A stretch of DNA of 64,000 nucleotides, taken from positions 434,001 to 498,000 of the forward strand of contig JADJOR010000011.1 of the NCBI GenBank assembly GCA_016713665.1, written 5' to 3'. A program made the translations under genes and the position numbers. The notes below the pieces were generated by a model. That model was not told the DNA's origin, ran no database searches, and saw only the letters and a program-made list of their open reading frames with translations. Each line of letters begins with the position of its first letter. The first letter of the stretch is position 1. Source of the stretch: Deltaproteobacteria bacterium. Lineage in GTDB: Bacteria > Myxococcota_A > UBA9160 > UBA4427. Positions 51,976 to 60,896 of this stretch are shown here, one piece after another.

Positions 51976-54498
51976 TCAGAGCTCCGCCCAGGGAGCGGTC
52001 AGTCGCTCGAGCTCGTCGCGGTGCTCCCCGTCGATCTGCTCGGGACTCATGTGCTCGGCGGCGTAGTGGAGATGAACCTTCTCGCGCAGCATGATCGCGA
52101 GCAGCTCGCCGTCGATGTGGCCGTCGGCGACCATCGCCTCGAGGATCCGGAGGGTCTGGGAGAGGGTCCGCCCTGCCTTGTAGGGGCGGTCCTTCGCGGT
52201 GAGCGCCTCGAAGACGTCGGCGAGGCCGAGGATCCGCGACTGGAGATCCAGCTGTTCGTGGGCGAGGCCCTTCGGATAGCCGCTGCCATCGATGTGTTCG
52301 TGGTGGGCACCGGCGATGTGGGGGACGCGGGCCATCTCGGGCGGGAACGGGAGGCGCTCGAGCAGTCGGATGGTCGTGCTGACGTGGCCCTCGATGACCG
52401 AGCGCTCTTCGGGATTGAGCGTGCCGCGGCCGATCTTCAGGTTCTCGCGGTCGCTCTCGGTGATGAGGCTCCGAGTCTCTCCAGCGCGGTCGAGCCAGAC
52501 ATGGCGCACCGCAATCGCGTCGATCCGCTCCCGGGCCTTCGGGTCGATGAACTCGCCCCCGGCATTGGATTTCTCCAGAAAGGAGAGGTCGTCCTCGAGC
52601 CGCGCGATCGAGTCCTGCAGATCGGGATCGTCGAAGCTCCCCGATCCCCCGAGCGATTCCAGACGTGTTCGCAGTCGGGCGAGCTCGAGGTCTCGGCGCA
52701 GGATCTCGCCCCGGTCGCGAACGACTTCGATCCTGTCCATGATGGTCTCGAGCTTCGTCGCCTTGTCCATCACGTGGACCGGCGTCGCGACCTTGCCGCA
52801 ATCGTGGAGCAGCGCGGCGATCCGCAGCTCGTAACGTTGCTCGGGGGAGAGCATGAAGTCCTTGAACGGACCCGTCTCGGTCCGGTCGACGGCATCGGCG
52901 ATCTGCTCGGTCAGGATCGGCACACGCCTGCAGTGATCGCCCGTGTAGGGCGACTTCTCGTCGATCGCCTGGACCGTCAGATGAATCACGCCCTCGAAGA
53001 GGCCCCGGAGATTCGTCACGAGATCGGCGACGCGGAGCGCGACGGCGGCCTGGTCGGCGAGGATGCGGACCGAGTGATAGCGACGACCGCTGAAGGGCAC
53101 CTCGGAGGGCGGTCGCGTCGTCGCGAGCACGAGCTGGGTCGTGATCGGGCCGACGCCGGTGCGCAAGGGAAGGATCAGAAGCCCCTCGACCGGCGCGCCG
53201 ACCACGCGCTCGAACGTCTCCCAGACATCGAGGTACTCCGAGCGGTGGGGAGCACGCTGAAGCATCAGGGGCGCCCCGCTCTCGGCGTTCTGCACCGCGA
53301 GCGACACGCCCGCGAGCTCCTCGGGCCAGACGACCTCCCCGCCGCGCCGCGCAACGCTGGTCACCCGAGTCGGTGTCGTGGTCCCGCGCCCCTCTTCCGA
53401 GTCGTCCGCGTCGACGCGGAAGAGGACGCCGAGGTCGGCGCCCGCGATCTCGACGGCCTGGCTCACCAGGTGGGCGGCGACGGCGCCATGGGAGGGATCC
53501 CGCAGCATCTCGCCGCCGGCGCCGGTCAGCCTGCGGAGATTCGCGACGTGGTCCGCGACCTCGCTCGTCATGGCATTGAACGCCCGCCCGAGCTCGTCGA
53601 ACTCGTCGTCCGATCGGATCACCGCGCGCGCATCGTAGTCGCCGGCCGCGACGGAGCGGGCCATCCGGATCAGCTCGTCGAGCGGCTCGATCCGGCGCCG
53701 GATCTGATGCAAGGCGATCGCGACGCTGCCGAGGAAGCCCAGGGCGACGGCCGCCAGGAAGGCCTTCTCGAAATCCTCGAGCGGCGCGAGGACGACCTCG
53801 CGCGGAATCGCGGTCCCGACGCGAAGACCGTCGTGTTCGAGATGTCCACGCAGAAACGCCGGCCAGATCATCGCGATCTCGTGGTCGCCCCGCTCCTCCA
53901 GATCGATGCGTTCGCGCACCGCGCGATGCGGATGCGGCGCGACCAACGACCGCGTCCGACCATCCGAGTCCGCCGCATAGAGAAGCTCCCCGGCTTCGGT
54001 TTCGATCCAGTAGCGCTGGACCGCGTGATTTCGGTCGGGGGACAGGAGCGCTTCGAATCGAACGGCCCCGACGAGGACCTCGTCTTCGCCGGACAAGAGG
54101 ATCAGCTTCAAGGGGTGGACGGGATCCCCCGCGTCGTCGATCAGGACCGGCACGCCCCGCTCGAAATCGGCGCGCTGCTCCCGGTTCAGAACGAGGCCAG
54201 CGACCTCGCGTCGCACGACCGAGTCGAAGGACGCGTCGAGCTGCTCAGTCGGTTCATCCCGATGGCCGGCCGCGTGGCTCAGGACATCGGAGGCGACGAC
54301 CAACCTCTCGATCAAGCGCATCGCGACGTCCTTCGTCTCGCGGCGGAGAGCCTGGACGGCGTTCGCTTCGAGCTGATTGCGGGTACGCGCATACGCGAAG
54401 GCGGCGAAGACGAGGATCGGGACCAGGGCGCAAGCGGTGAAGACCGCGATGATCCGCAGGCCGAAGCGACTCTGCGCGGCGCTTCGAGGGCCGCCCAT
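51976..54498 (-). CDS. HAMP and HD-GYP domain protein, cyclic-di-GMP phosphodiesterase type
   Basis: Membrane-anchored signalling protein of 840 aa. TM1 (about 15-37) and TM2 (about 250-270) flank a periplasmic double-Cache-like sensor, followed by HAMP (PLDELIRMARSVAAGDYDA), a GAF-like region (to about 530) and HD-GYP. HD is intact in LHDCGK and GYP in HIDGSGYPKGL. About 115 residues with a helical EEGREILRRDLELARLR-like coiled region are inserted between HD and GYP blocks. ATG 54498 starts 4 nt after the stop of the pseudopilin gene. It would degrade c-di-GMP or relay its level; the nearby GGDEF/EAL regulator is 12 kb away. Confidence 0.9.
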   Translation of the reverse strand: MGGPRSAAQSRFGLRIIAVFTACALVPILVFAAFAYARTRNQLEANAVQALRRETKDVAMRLIERLVVASDVLSHAAGHRDEPTEQLDASFDSVVRREVAGLVLNREQRADFERGVPVLIDDAGDPVHPLKLILLSGEDEVLVGAVRFEALLSPDRNHAVQRYWIETEAGELLYAADSDGRTRSLVAPHPHRAVRERIDLEERGDHEIAMIWPAFLRGHLEHDGLRVGTAIPREVVLAPLEDFEKAFLAAVALGFLGSVAIALHQIRRRIEPLDELIRMARSVAAGDYDARAVIRSDDEFDELGRAFNAMTSEVADHVANLRRLTGAGGEMLRDPSHGAVAAHLVSQAVEIAGADLGVLFRVDADDSEEGRGTTTPTRVTSVARRGGEVVWPEELAGVSLAVQNAESGAPLMLQRAPHRSEYLDVWETFERVVGAPVEGLLILPLRTGVGPITTQLVLATTRPPSEVPFSGRRYHSVRILADQAAVALRVADLVTNLRGLFEGVIHLTVQAIDEKSPYTGDHCRRVPILTEQIADAVDRTETGPFKDFMLSPEQRYELRIAALLHDCGKVATPVHVMDKATKLETIMDRIEVVRDRGEILRRDLELARLRTRLESLGGSGSFDDPDLQDSIARLEDDLSFLEKSNAGGEFIDPKARERIDAIAVRHVWLDRAGETRSLITESDRENLKIGRGTLNPEERSVIEGHVSTTIRLLERLPFPPEMARVPHIAGAHHEHIDGSGYPKGLAHEQLDLQSRILGLADVFEALTAKDRPYKAGRTLSQTLRILEAMVADGHIDGELLAIMLREKVHLHYAAEHMSPEQIDGEHRDELERLTAPWAEL

Positions 54499-54502
54499 CG
54501 GG

Positions 54503-55276
54503 CTAGAATTCCTCGGCCACGCCGTAGTAGGCGCCATCGTTCGCGCGAATGACGTCGTCGCGGCTCACCGACGCGCTGAGGGGCCCCCGCGACTCGCCAT
54601 CGGGCCCCGAGCTGTAGAGGTCGAAGTCGCTGTTGATCGGGACCTGGAAGCGGTCCTTGCGGACCTCCCCCATGATGGAGCCGCCGCCGCCCCGTCCCCC
54701 GCCGCCGGTCGCGCCACCCTGTGCACCGCCGGCGCCGCTTCCCCCTGCGCTGCCACCATTCCCGCCCGAGCTGCCGTTGCTCCCGCCGTTCCCGCCAGCC
54801 GCGCCGCCGCCGCTCCCTCCACCCGGCGCCGCGACCGCGGGCAGCCCGTCCGTCGCATCCGAGAGCCCGCGCGGCAGGTTCCCGCTGATCAGGAGATAGC
54901 GATAGGGATTGCCCCAGGGATCGAGCATCGTCACGCCGACGTCCGCGAGCGAGGCCGGATAGGTCCAGTCCTCGTCCGGGAGCGGCTCGAGCTGCTTCGC
55001 GATGGCCTGCAGCTCGGCGATCGCCCGCGCCGTACGCGCCCGATCGAGATAGCTCGCATATTGACTGCCGCCGACGGCCGCGAGGATCCCCACGATCGAG
55101 AGCACGATCGCGAGCTCGACGATCGTGTAGCCCCGATCGCCGCGGAAGCGACGATTTTCAGCGCGTCGACGCAGGTCGTCCGGTCGGAGCGGCCGACAGG
55201 CGTTTGGCGATGTCCTGGAGCTCCGAGAGAACTTGTTCGGAGCCTTCGCGAGCCGCGAGATCTGCGACGGCCTCAT
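54503..55276 (-). CDS. GspG-like type II pseudopilin with Gly-rich insertion, start uncertain
   Basis: Major-pseudopilin-like protein. The prepilin cleavage motif is GDRG|YTIVELAIVLSI, followed by a hydrophobic helix and the DPWGNPYRYL signature. The end carries SDFDLYSSGPDGE, the calcium loop of GspG. Between them about 55 residues are almost pure Gly/Ser/Ala/Asn. The only ATG/GTG/TTG in frame before the cleavage site is ATG 55276, inside the upstream gene (119-bp overlap, leader of about 50 residues); a non-standard CTG at 55174 would give a normal short leader. Other T2SS or pilus genes are absent from the window. It is operonic with the HD-GYP gene. Confidence 0.72.
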   Translation of the reverse strand: MRPSQISRLAKAPNKFSRSSRTSPNACRPLRPDDLRRRAENRRFRGDRGYTIVELAIVLSIVGILAAVGGSQYASYLDRARTARAIAELQAIAKQLEPLPDEDWTYPASLADVGVTMLDPWGNPYRYLLISGNLPRGLSDATDGLPAVAAPGGGSGGGAAGGNGGSNGSSGGNGGSAGGSGAGGAQGGATGGGGRGGGGSIMGEVRKDRFQVPINSDFDLYSSGPDGESRGPLSASVSRDDVIRANDGAYYGVAEEF

Positions 55277-55733
55277 GAAGTCGCCCGACCGCCTCGATGC
55301 GAACGGCCTGCTGCAGCCGAAGGGACGCGATCATCGCATTGAGCGCGTCGGTCTCCTCGGCGAGATAGTCCGCCGCCCGAATCGTCAGCTGGGCGGGAAT
55401 CGTTCCGTTCGCGATCGATTCGTAGCAGCGCACGTAGCGGACGAGCGGCTCCTTCATCCGCTGGAACAGGACGTTCGCGGTCACGACCGAAGCGATCAGC
55501 GAGAGCAGCACCAGGGGCCAGAGCGCCGAGTGCAGAAAGAGGAAATGCTGCGCGAGACCATAGGCCTCGGCGCTTCGCAGGTCGGTCCGGCCCAGCTGCA
55601 TCGCGATGGGCAGGAAGATCGAGAGCGCGAGCACGATGGCGAAACAGAGCGTCGCGAAGCTCCCCGAGATCCAGAGATGACCGCGAAAGGTTCGCAGCGT
55701 GCGCCGGTTGCGTGACGGATCCTGCTCAGCCAT
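55158..55733 (-). CDS. Two-helix membrane protein with HAMP-like segment
   Basis: Inner-membrane protein of 191 aa. TM1 (SGSFATLCFAIVLALSIFLP, about 25-46) and TM2 (LWPLVLLSLIASVVTANVLF, about 72-92) are followed by a HAMP-like pattern (RMKEPLVRYVRCYESIANG..., ETDALNAMIASLRLQQAVR) and a C-terminal helix. Such proteins are signalling modulators with no output domain of their own. ATG 55733 overlaps the lipoprotein gene by 8 bp. Its stop lies inside the longest form of the pseudopilin gene. The operon is lipoprotein, this gene, pseudopilin, HD-GYP. Confidence 0.72.
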   Translation of the reverse strand: MAEQDPSRNRRTLRTFRGHLWISGSFATLCFAIVLALSIFLPIAMQLGRTDLRSAEAYGLAQHFLFLHSALWPLVLLSLIASVVTANVLFQRMKEPLVRYVRCYESIANGTIPAQLTIRAADYLAEETDALNAMIASLRLQQAVRIEAVGRLHEAVADLAAREGSEQVLSELQDIAKRLSAAPTGRPASTR

Positions 55734-56190
55734 CGCCCCTCTCCCTCACCATCCAGTCGTCGGTCCAGCTCTTCTTCGGCGCTTCGATCGCCTTCGTCGG
55801 GTCCGGAATCGCGCCCTCGGGTCGCCAGATCTCGGTCCGATTGCGCAGGCGCAGCTCGGGCGTCGCGCCGACGCGATAGGCGAGCTCCAGCGTCGCGACT
55901 TCGGCGTCGGACTCGCGAAACGAGAATCGATAGGGCGTCCAGCCTTCGTTCGGCTCGAGGGCCTCGACCGCGACCAGCGAATGTCGGTCGGTCGTGAGCG
56001 GGCCGGTCCCGAAGACGACGGCATCCGGGCGGAGCACGAGCGTGCGCTCCTGGTAGCGCGGATCGTCGGTCACCCAGGTGCCGAGAAGCTCCTTCGGCAT
56101 GTCCATGGGGGGCGGCGAGCAGGCGGTGAGCAGGAGGGCCAGGAGTCCGAATCGCACTCCTCGCGATCGCGACGGCGCGCGCGGAGTCAT
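55726..56190 (-). CDS. Putative lipoprotein of unknown function
   Basis: Protein of about 154 aa with a short basic N-terminus and a hydrophobic stretch ending in the lipobox LLTAC (Cys near residue 24). The mature part reads as a small beta-rich domain (LLGTWVTDDPRYQERTLVLRP), like a lipocalin-type or copper-resistance NlpE-like barrel, which I cannot confirm. ATG 56190 gives a normal signal peptide; an upstream ATG is possible. It overlaps the next gene by 8 bp. The 259 bp before it hold no supported gene. Confidence 0.62.
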   Translation of the reverse strand: MTPRAPSRSRGVRFGLLALLLTACSPPPMDMPKELLGTWVTDDPRYQERTLVLRPDAVVFGTGPLTTDRHSLVAVEALEPNEGWTPYRFSFRESDAEVATLELAYRVGATPELRLRNRTEIWRPEGAIPDPTKAIEAPKKSWTDDWMVRERGDG

Positions 56191-56449
56191 CGGTCGGCCT
56201 GATCGGATTCGGGGATTCGGGTCCATCGTGCTGCGCATATCGTGCAGCACGGCCGCAAGCTGAAGCGGAACCGAAAGCGCCCGCCCGCGCGAAGAAGCGC
56301 CCGACCGGGTCACGGGGGATTCCCCGAGACCACTCGCCCTGAATGGGGCAGAGGCCCCTCGCCAATCTCGTCCCGACTACGATCCGACTCGGAGCCAGGG
56401 AAAGGCGGGGCCGCTCACGCGCCGATCCGAAGCCTTCTTCGCGACTCCC

Positions 56450-56908
56450 TCAGCGCTTCCCGCGCACCGCCTCCGGCGTCAGCGCGAGGAAACGCTGCCA
56501 GACCGCGTCCATCTTCGGCGCCCATTTCTCGAGGATCGGTGAGCGGGCCCGTTCCGGCGGCAGCCCCTGCTCGAGCGTCAGGTAATGGAACATGAAGGCG
56601 GACACGCGCATGTTCATCGCGCAGTGGACGAAGATCTTCTCGCCCTCGAAGGCGCGCATCGTCCGGAGGAAGCGCTGGAGGTCGGCGAGCGTCGGGTCCT
56701 CCCACTTCACGGGGATGTTGACGTAGGTCATCCCCGTGGCGGTCACGAGGCTCCCTTCGTTCGCGACGGCGTTATGCGAGTCGGGGACCGCGAGGTTCAC
56801 GACGACCGAGTAGCCCGCCGCCGCGATGTCGCGGAACTGTTCGGCCGTCGGCTGGCCGGCGGTGCCGATCGAATCCGTCAGCTGCACGAAGTTCAGGATC
56901 TGGTCCAT
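56450..56908 (-). CDS. Dual-specificity phosphatase-like protein with CX4R loop
   Basis: Protein of 152 aa in the bacterial PTP-like group (DSP fold, with a SIGTAGQPTAEQFRDIAAAG opening). The P-loop reads VHCAMNMRVSAF, which leaves four residues between Cys and Arg instead of the five in classical HCX5R. Related bacterial proteins share this shorter loop, so it is probably a family feature, and activity may differ from true phosphatases. ATG 56908 follows GGAAACGGAGCGGG. It is 35 bp after the luciferase-like gene on the same strand. Confidence 0.75.
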   Translation of the reverse strand: MDQILNFVQLTDSIGTAGQPTAEQFRDIAAAGYSVVVNLAVPDSHNAVANEGSLVTATGMTYVNIPVKWEDPTLADLQRFLRTMRAFEGEKIFVHCAMNMRVSAFMFHYLTLEQGLPPERARSPILEKWAPKMDAVWQRFLALTPEAVRGKR

Positions 56909-56942
56909 CGCCCGCTCCGTTTCCGGCGCCTGCGCGCCGCGC

Positions 56943-57929
56943 TCAGATCCCCGCCGATCCGACGGCCTCGAAGAAGGCCTCCGCCTCGCGCTCGAGATCG
57001 TCCCCCGACGGCACGAAGAGCAGCTCCGTCGTCCCGGCCGCCTTCGCCTGGCGCGCGCGGGCGCGGATCGCCTCGGCCTCGTCGACCCAGCCGTTCCAGG
57101 GGATCTGGCCGCCGAAGGTCGCGAGCGCCTTGCGATCGGCCTGCGAGAGATGGGTGACGTGGCCCCGATGGACGGCGAGATGGCGCTCGCGCTCGGGCCG
57201 CTCCGCCGCGATCGCGTCGAGCCAGACCTGCCCGCCCGGAAGCGAGGGGACGGCCGCCGGATTCCACTCCCAGGTCGCGTGGTACATGCCGACCTGCCAC
57301 GGACCGAAGGCTTCGACGACCCGCTCGGACTGGGGCGACTCGCCCGGATCGAGCACGGTGCCCGTCACCATCTGCACCGCCCAGTCGAAGCGCTCCGGCG
57401 GCGCCGCGAAGCCCATCCAGCCGTCGGCGATCTCGCGCGTGATCGCGAGGCCATTCGGCCCGAAGGCGGAGAGCAGCAGCGGGACGTCGATCGGCCGCGG
57501 CAGCGCGAGCTCGGGGCGATGGATCATCTGACAGGGGCGCCCCTCGATCTCGACGACGCGACCGGCGAGCAGGCCCCGCAGCTGCTCGAGATAGGTCCGC
57601 GTGAATTTCCAGGACAGCGCCTTCTGGCCGAGGACGGCGCGCGCGGTGAAGCCGGTGCCGAAGGCGCAGGCGAGGCGGCCGGGGGCGAGGCGCGCGACGG
57701 TCGCGATCGCGGAGGCGGTCGTCATGACGTGTCGCAGGTTCGGGACGAGGACGGACGTGCCGAGACCGATCCGGCTCGTCGCCTCGGCGATCTGCGCGAG
57801 ATGGATGAAGACGTCTTCGTAGAGCGCAGCCGAGTCGAAGAGCCAGATGCGGTCGTAGCCGAGCGCTTCGGCTCGCTCGGCCAGGGCGCGCGTCTGCGGG
57901 CCCGGTGCGCAGGCGATCGAGATCTTCAT
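56943..57929 (-). CDS. Luciferase-like F420-dependent oxidoreductase
   Basis: Third luciferase-like enzyme (328 aa), closest by eye to the MSMEG_4879/Mer-like F420 group. Blocks: EALGYDRIWLFDSAALYED, TSRIGLGTSVLVPNLRH, LAPGRLACAFGTGF and REIADGWMGF. ATG 57929 (MKISIACAPG) is supported by GGAGAGCC upstream; an earlier in-frame codon adds nine residues without homology. Divergent from glutathione peroxidase across 110 bp. Probably uses F420H2; the substrate is unknown. Confidence 0.85.
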   Translation of the reverse strand: MKISIACAPGPQTRALAERAEALGYDRIWLFDSAALYEDVFIHLAQIAEATSRIGLGTSVLVPNLRHVMTTASAIATVARLAPGRLACAFGTGFTARAVLGQKALSWKFTRTYLEQLRGLLAGRVVEIEGRPCQMIHRPELALPRPIDVPLLLSAFGPNGLAITREIADGWMGFAAPPERFDWAVQMVTGTVLDPGESPQSERVVEAFGPWQVGMYHATWEWNPAAVPSLPGGQVWLDAIAAERPERERHLAVHRGHVTHLSQADRKALATFGGQIPWNGWVDEAEAIRARARQAKAAGTTELLFVPSGDDLEREAEAFFEAVGSAGI

Positions 57930-57984
57930 TCGGCTCTCCACTCGGCGCTCCATTTTCGTTGCGGCCCGGGGCCTCGCCGTCCGG

Positions 57985-58013
57985 TTGCCCCGTCGGAACC
58001 GGGCCCCTAGTCT
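57985..58013 (+). promoter_or_regulatory. Weak sigma70-like promoter for the glutathione peroxidase
   Basis: TTGCCC (57985-57990) and TAGTCT (58008-58013) with a 17-base spacer, placing a start about 20 bases before ATG 58040. Only modest matches to consensus. Confidence 0.3.
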
Positions 58014-58039
58014 GCGGCAGACGAGGCGAGGAGGCCATC

Positions 58040-58516
58040 ATGGGCGTATACGACTTCCAGGCGAAGACGATCGACGGCAGGGACGAGCGCCTCGAGGCCT
58101 ACCGCGGCAAGGTGCTCCTGATCGTGAACGTCGCGAGCAAATGCGGGTTCACGCCGCAGTACACGGGCCTCGAGGCCCTGTATCGCCGGCTGCACGACCG
58201 GGGGCTCGAGATCCTCGGCTTCCCCTGCGACCAGTTCGGCCATCAGGAGCCCGGCGACGAGAGCGAGATCCAGACCTTCTGCTCGACGAAATACGACGTG
58301 ACCTTTCCGATGTTCGCGAAGATCGAAGTCAACGGCGAAGGCGCGCATCCCCTCTACAAATTCCTGAAGAAGGAATCCCCCGGCATCCTCGGCACCGAGG
58401 GGATCAAGTGGAACTTCACGAAGTTCCTGCTCGATCGGGACGGCCAGATCGTGAAGCGCTACGGCTCGGTGGATACCCCGGAGAAGATCGAGAAGGACGT
58501 CGAAGCGCTGCTCTGA
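58040..58516 (+). CDS. Glutathione peroxidase family protein (Cys type)
   Basis: Thiol peroxidase of 158 aa. The peroxidatic residue is a normal Cys in NVASKCGFTPQY near residue 36 (TGC codon, not TGA). The Gln/Trp tetrad partners are in LGFPCDQFGHQEPG and IKWNFTKFL. A second Cys in PCDQF is conserved in many GPx; a resolving Cys may lie in QTFCSTKYD. ATG 58040 has GGCGAGGAGG upstream. It reduces peroxides, probably with thioredoxin rather than glutathione, as most Cys-type bacterial members do (family knowledge). Confidence 0.94.
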   Translation: MGVYDFQAKTIDGRDERLEAYRGKVLLIVNVASKCGFTPQYTGLEALYRRLHDRGLEILGFPCDQFGHQEPGDESEIQTFCSTKYDVTFPMFAKIEVNGEGAHPLYKFLKKESPGILGTEGIKWNFTKFLLDRDGQIVKRYGSVDTPEKIEKDVEALL

Positions 58517-58594
58517 GTCGGCGGCGGGCGCGAGCGGCGCAGGCCCCCGGGCGAGTGACGCGGGGGCTCCGGGCGCGCTGGAAGGAGGCATGCG

Positions 58595-60862
58595 ATGTCG
58601 GGCGGAGATCTCGTCGAACGGGTGCGCGCGATTCGGGCCGGACTCACGCATCCGGTGATCGATGCGGACGGTCATTACGTCGAGTATGCGCCGGCGCTGG
58701 CGACCTTTCTCGCCGACGAAGGCATCGCCGACGTGATCGAGCTCTACGCCGACGCGGCCTGTGGAACGGGGACGCTCGCCGTCGAGCGGCTGCCGGCGTC
58801 GGAGCGCGATCGGGGCCAGGCGGTGCGCGGGCCCTGGTGGGCGATCCCGGCGGACAACGCGCGGGACATCGCGACGGCGATGGCGCCCGGCCTGCTCTAC
58901 GAGCGGCTCGACGAGATCGGCCTCGACTTCGCCGTCATGTACGGGAGCGCGGGCCTCGTCTTCCCCCACGTGCGCGACGAGAAGAATCGGCGCGGCGCCT
59001 GTCGCGCCCTCAATCGCTATGCGGCGGAAATCTTCGCGCCCTACGCCGACCGGCTGACCCCCGCCGCCGTGGTCCCGCTCCATACGCCGCAGGAGGGCAT
59101 CGAGGCCCTCGAGCACGCGGTCCTCGAGCTCGGCCTCAAGACGGTGCTCATCCCGAGCTTCGCCGAGCGCGTCGTCCCCGATCGGCCGGGCCTGCCCTAT
59201 CGCGTCTGGTTCGATACCTACGGCCTCGACAGCGCCTACGACTACGATCCCTTCTGGCGAAGGGCGATCGAGCTCGGCGTCTCGCTGGCCGCCCACTCCT
59301 CGACCATGGGGATCGGCTTCCGCCGCTCGCCCACGAACTACGCCCACAACCACATCGGCCATTTCGCGGCCTCCGGCGAAGCCCTCGCGAAGTCGCTGGT
59401 GATGGGCGGCGTGACGCGGCGCTTCCCCGCGCTGCGACTCGCGCTGCTCGAGGGCGGGGTCCACTGGGCCGTCGGGCTCCTCGGCGATCTCCTCTCCCAT
59501 TGGGAGAAGCGCAACATCGAGTCGGTCCACCGCTACGACCCGAAGCGCATCGACGTCGCCGAGGTCGGTCGCCTGCTCGAGCAGTACGGCAAGCCGCTCG
59601 TCGCCCGCGGCGGCGTCCAGATCGGCGTCGCCGCCGGCGCCTTCGCCCAGGCGGGCCCCTTCGACGACTTCGAGCGGATGCAGATCCGGAGCGCCGAGGA
59701 GCTCGTCGAGCTCTACGTCCCGAGCTTCGCCTTCGGCTGCGAGGCCGACGATCCGCTGACGAGCATGGCCTTCGACCGCGCGCGCACGCCCCATGGCCGC
59801 CCGCTCCGCGCGATGTTCAGCTCCGACATCGGCCACTGGGACGTCCCCGACATGCGCGAGGTCCTCGTCGAGGCCTACGAGAACGTCGAGAAGGGCTGGC
59901 TCTCCCGCGAGGACTTCAAGGCCTTCGCGTTCGGGAACGCCGCACGCTTCTACACCGACTCGAATCCCGCCTTCTTCGCGGGGACCGTCGTCGAGAAAGG
60001 CCGTCGCGCAGGAATGCGCGGGCGTGTGAGCGGGACCGTCCTCGTCACCGGCTGCTCCTCGGGCATCGGCGCCGCCACGGCCCGCCGCTTCGCCGCCGCC
60101 GGCTTCCGCGTCTTCGCGACCGCCCGACGACCCGAGGCCCTGGCGGACCTGGTCGCCGCCGGCTGCGTCGCGCGCGCCCTCGACGTGACCGACCCGCAGA
60201 CCATCGAAGCCGTCGTCGGCGAGATCGAGCGCGACCACGGCGGCCTCGACGTCCTCGTCAACAACGCGGGCTACGGACAGCAGGGCGCCTTCGAAGAGCT
60301 CTCCCTCGACGATTTCCGCGCCCAGCTCGAGACGAACCTGATCGGGACGATCGCCGTGACCCAGCGCGTGCTGCCGCGCATGCGCGAGCGGCGGCGGGGC
60401 CGCATCCTGATGATCTCGAGCATGGGCGGTCGGATCACTTTCCCGGGCGGCGCCGCCTATCACGCCTCGAAGTACGCCCTCGAAGCGGTCTGCGACGTGC
60501 TGCGCTTCGAGGTCGCCCGCTTCGGGATCGACGTCGTCGTCCTCGAGCCGGGGCTCGTCGCGAGCGGCTACGGCTCGACGGCCCTGGCGAAGCTCGTGGG
60601 GCGACCGACGGGCGCCTACGCCGCCTTCACGGCGGGCCTCGAGGCGGCGCTCTCCGGCAGCTTCTCGGGCGAGGTCCCGGGCGCCTCGACGGTCGAGGAG
60701 ATCGCGCAGGCCTGCCTCGACGCCGCGACGCGAGTCCCTGCCCCGACCCGCGTCGTGATCGGCGACATGGCCCGGGAGCTGATCCGACTGCGGACGACGG
60801 AGGACGACGACGCCTGGGACACGCTGCTCGAGACGATGTACCCACGGCCGCAGCCCGACTGA
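58595..60862 (+). CDS. Amidohydrolase_2 joined in frame to a short-chain dehydrogenase
   Basis: One open frame of 755 aa. Residues 1-about 475 are amidohydrolase_2, paralogous to 12341-13891 (PVIDADGHYVEYAP; SSDIGHWDVPDM). Residues from about 478 are a complete SDR (TGCSSGIG, NNAGYGQ, catalytic Ser in ISSMGG, YHASKYAL). A TGA in the +1 frame at 60027-60029 overlaps a GTG at 60026-60028 (GTGA), exactly where the SDR homology begins. The layout is therefore what two genes with a 4-nt overlap would look like after one indel upstream. Either a true fusion enzyme or two separate genes; I cannot decide without reads or homologues. Confidence 0.82.
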   Translation: MSGGDLVERVRAIRAGLTHPVIDADGHYVEYAPALATFLADEGIADVIELYADAACGTGTLAVERLPASERDRGQAVRGPWWAIPADNARDIATAMAPGLLYERLDEIGLDFAVMYGSAGLVFPHVRDEKNRRGACRALNRYAAEIFAPYADRLTPAAVVPLHTPQEGIEALEHAVLELGLKTVLIPSFAERVVPDRPGLPYRVWFDTYGLDSAYDYDPFWRRAIELGVSLAAHSSTMGIGFRRSPTNYAHNHIGHFAASGEALAKSLVMGGVTRRFPALRLALLEGGVHWAVGLLGDLLSHWEKRNIESVHRYDPKRIDVAEVGRLLEQYGKPLVARGGVQIGVAAGAFAQAGPFDDFERMQIRSAEELVELYVPSFAFGCEADDPLTSMAFDRARTPHGRPLRAMFSSDIGHWDVPDMREVLVEAYENVEKGWLSREDFKAFAFGNAARFYTDSNPAFFAGTVVEKGRRAGMRGRVSGTVLVTGCSSGIGAATARRFAAAGFRVFATARRPEALADLVAAGCVARALDVTDPQTIEAVVGEIERDHGGLDVLVNNAGYGQQGAFEELSLDDFRAQLETNLIGTIAVTQRVLPRMRERRRGRILMISSMGGRITFPGGAAYHASKYALEAVCDVLRFEVARFGIDVVVLEPGLVASGYGSTALAKLVGRPTGAYAAFTAGLEAALSGSFSGEVPGASTVEEIAQACLDAATRVPAPTRVVIGDMARELIRLRTTEDDDAWDTLLETMYPRPQPD

Positions 60863-60896
60863 CGCGCGTCGGGCGCGTCGAGCGCAGCGCTCGCGC

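Noticed and set aside
54621..54900. Gly/Pro-rich plus-strand ORF opposite the pseudopilin
   Set aside because: It is the antisense of the Gly-rich insertion in the pseudopilin.
58040..58516. Glutathione peroxidase as a second selenoprotein
   Set aside because: The peroxidatic codon is TGC (Cys), and no in-frame TGA lies in the gene.
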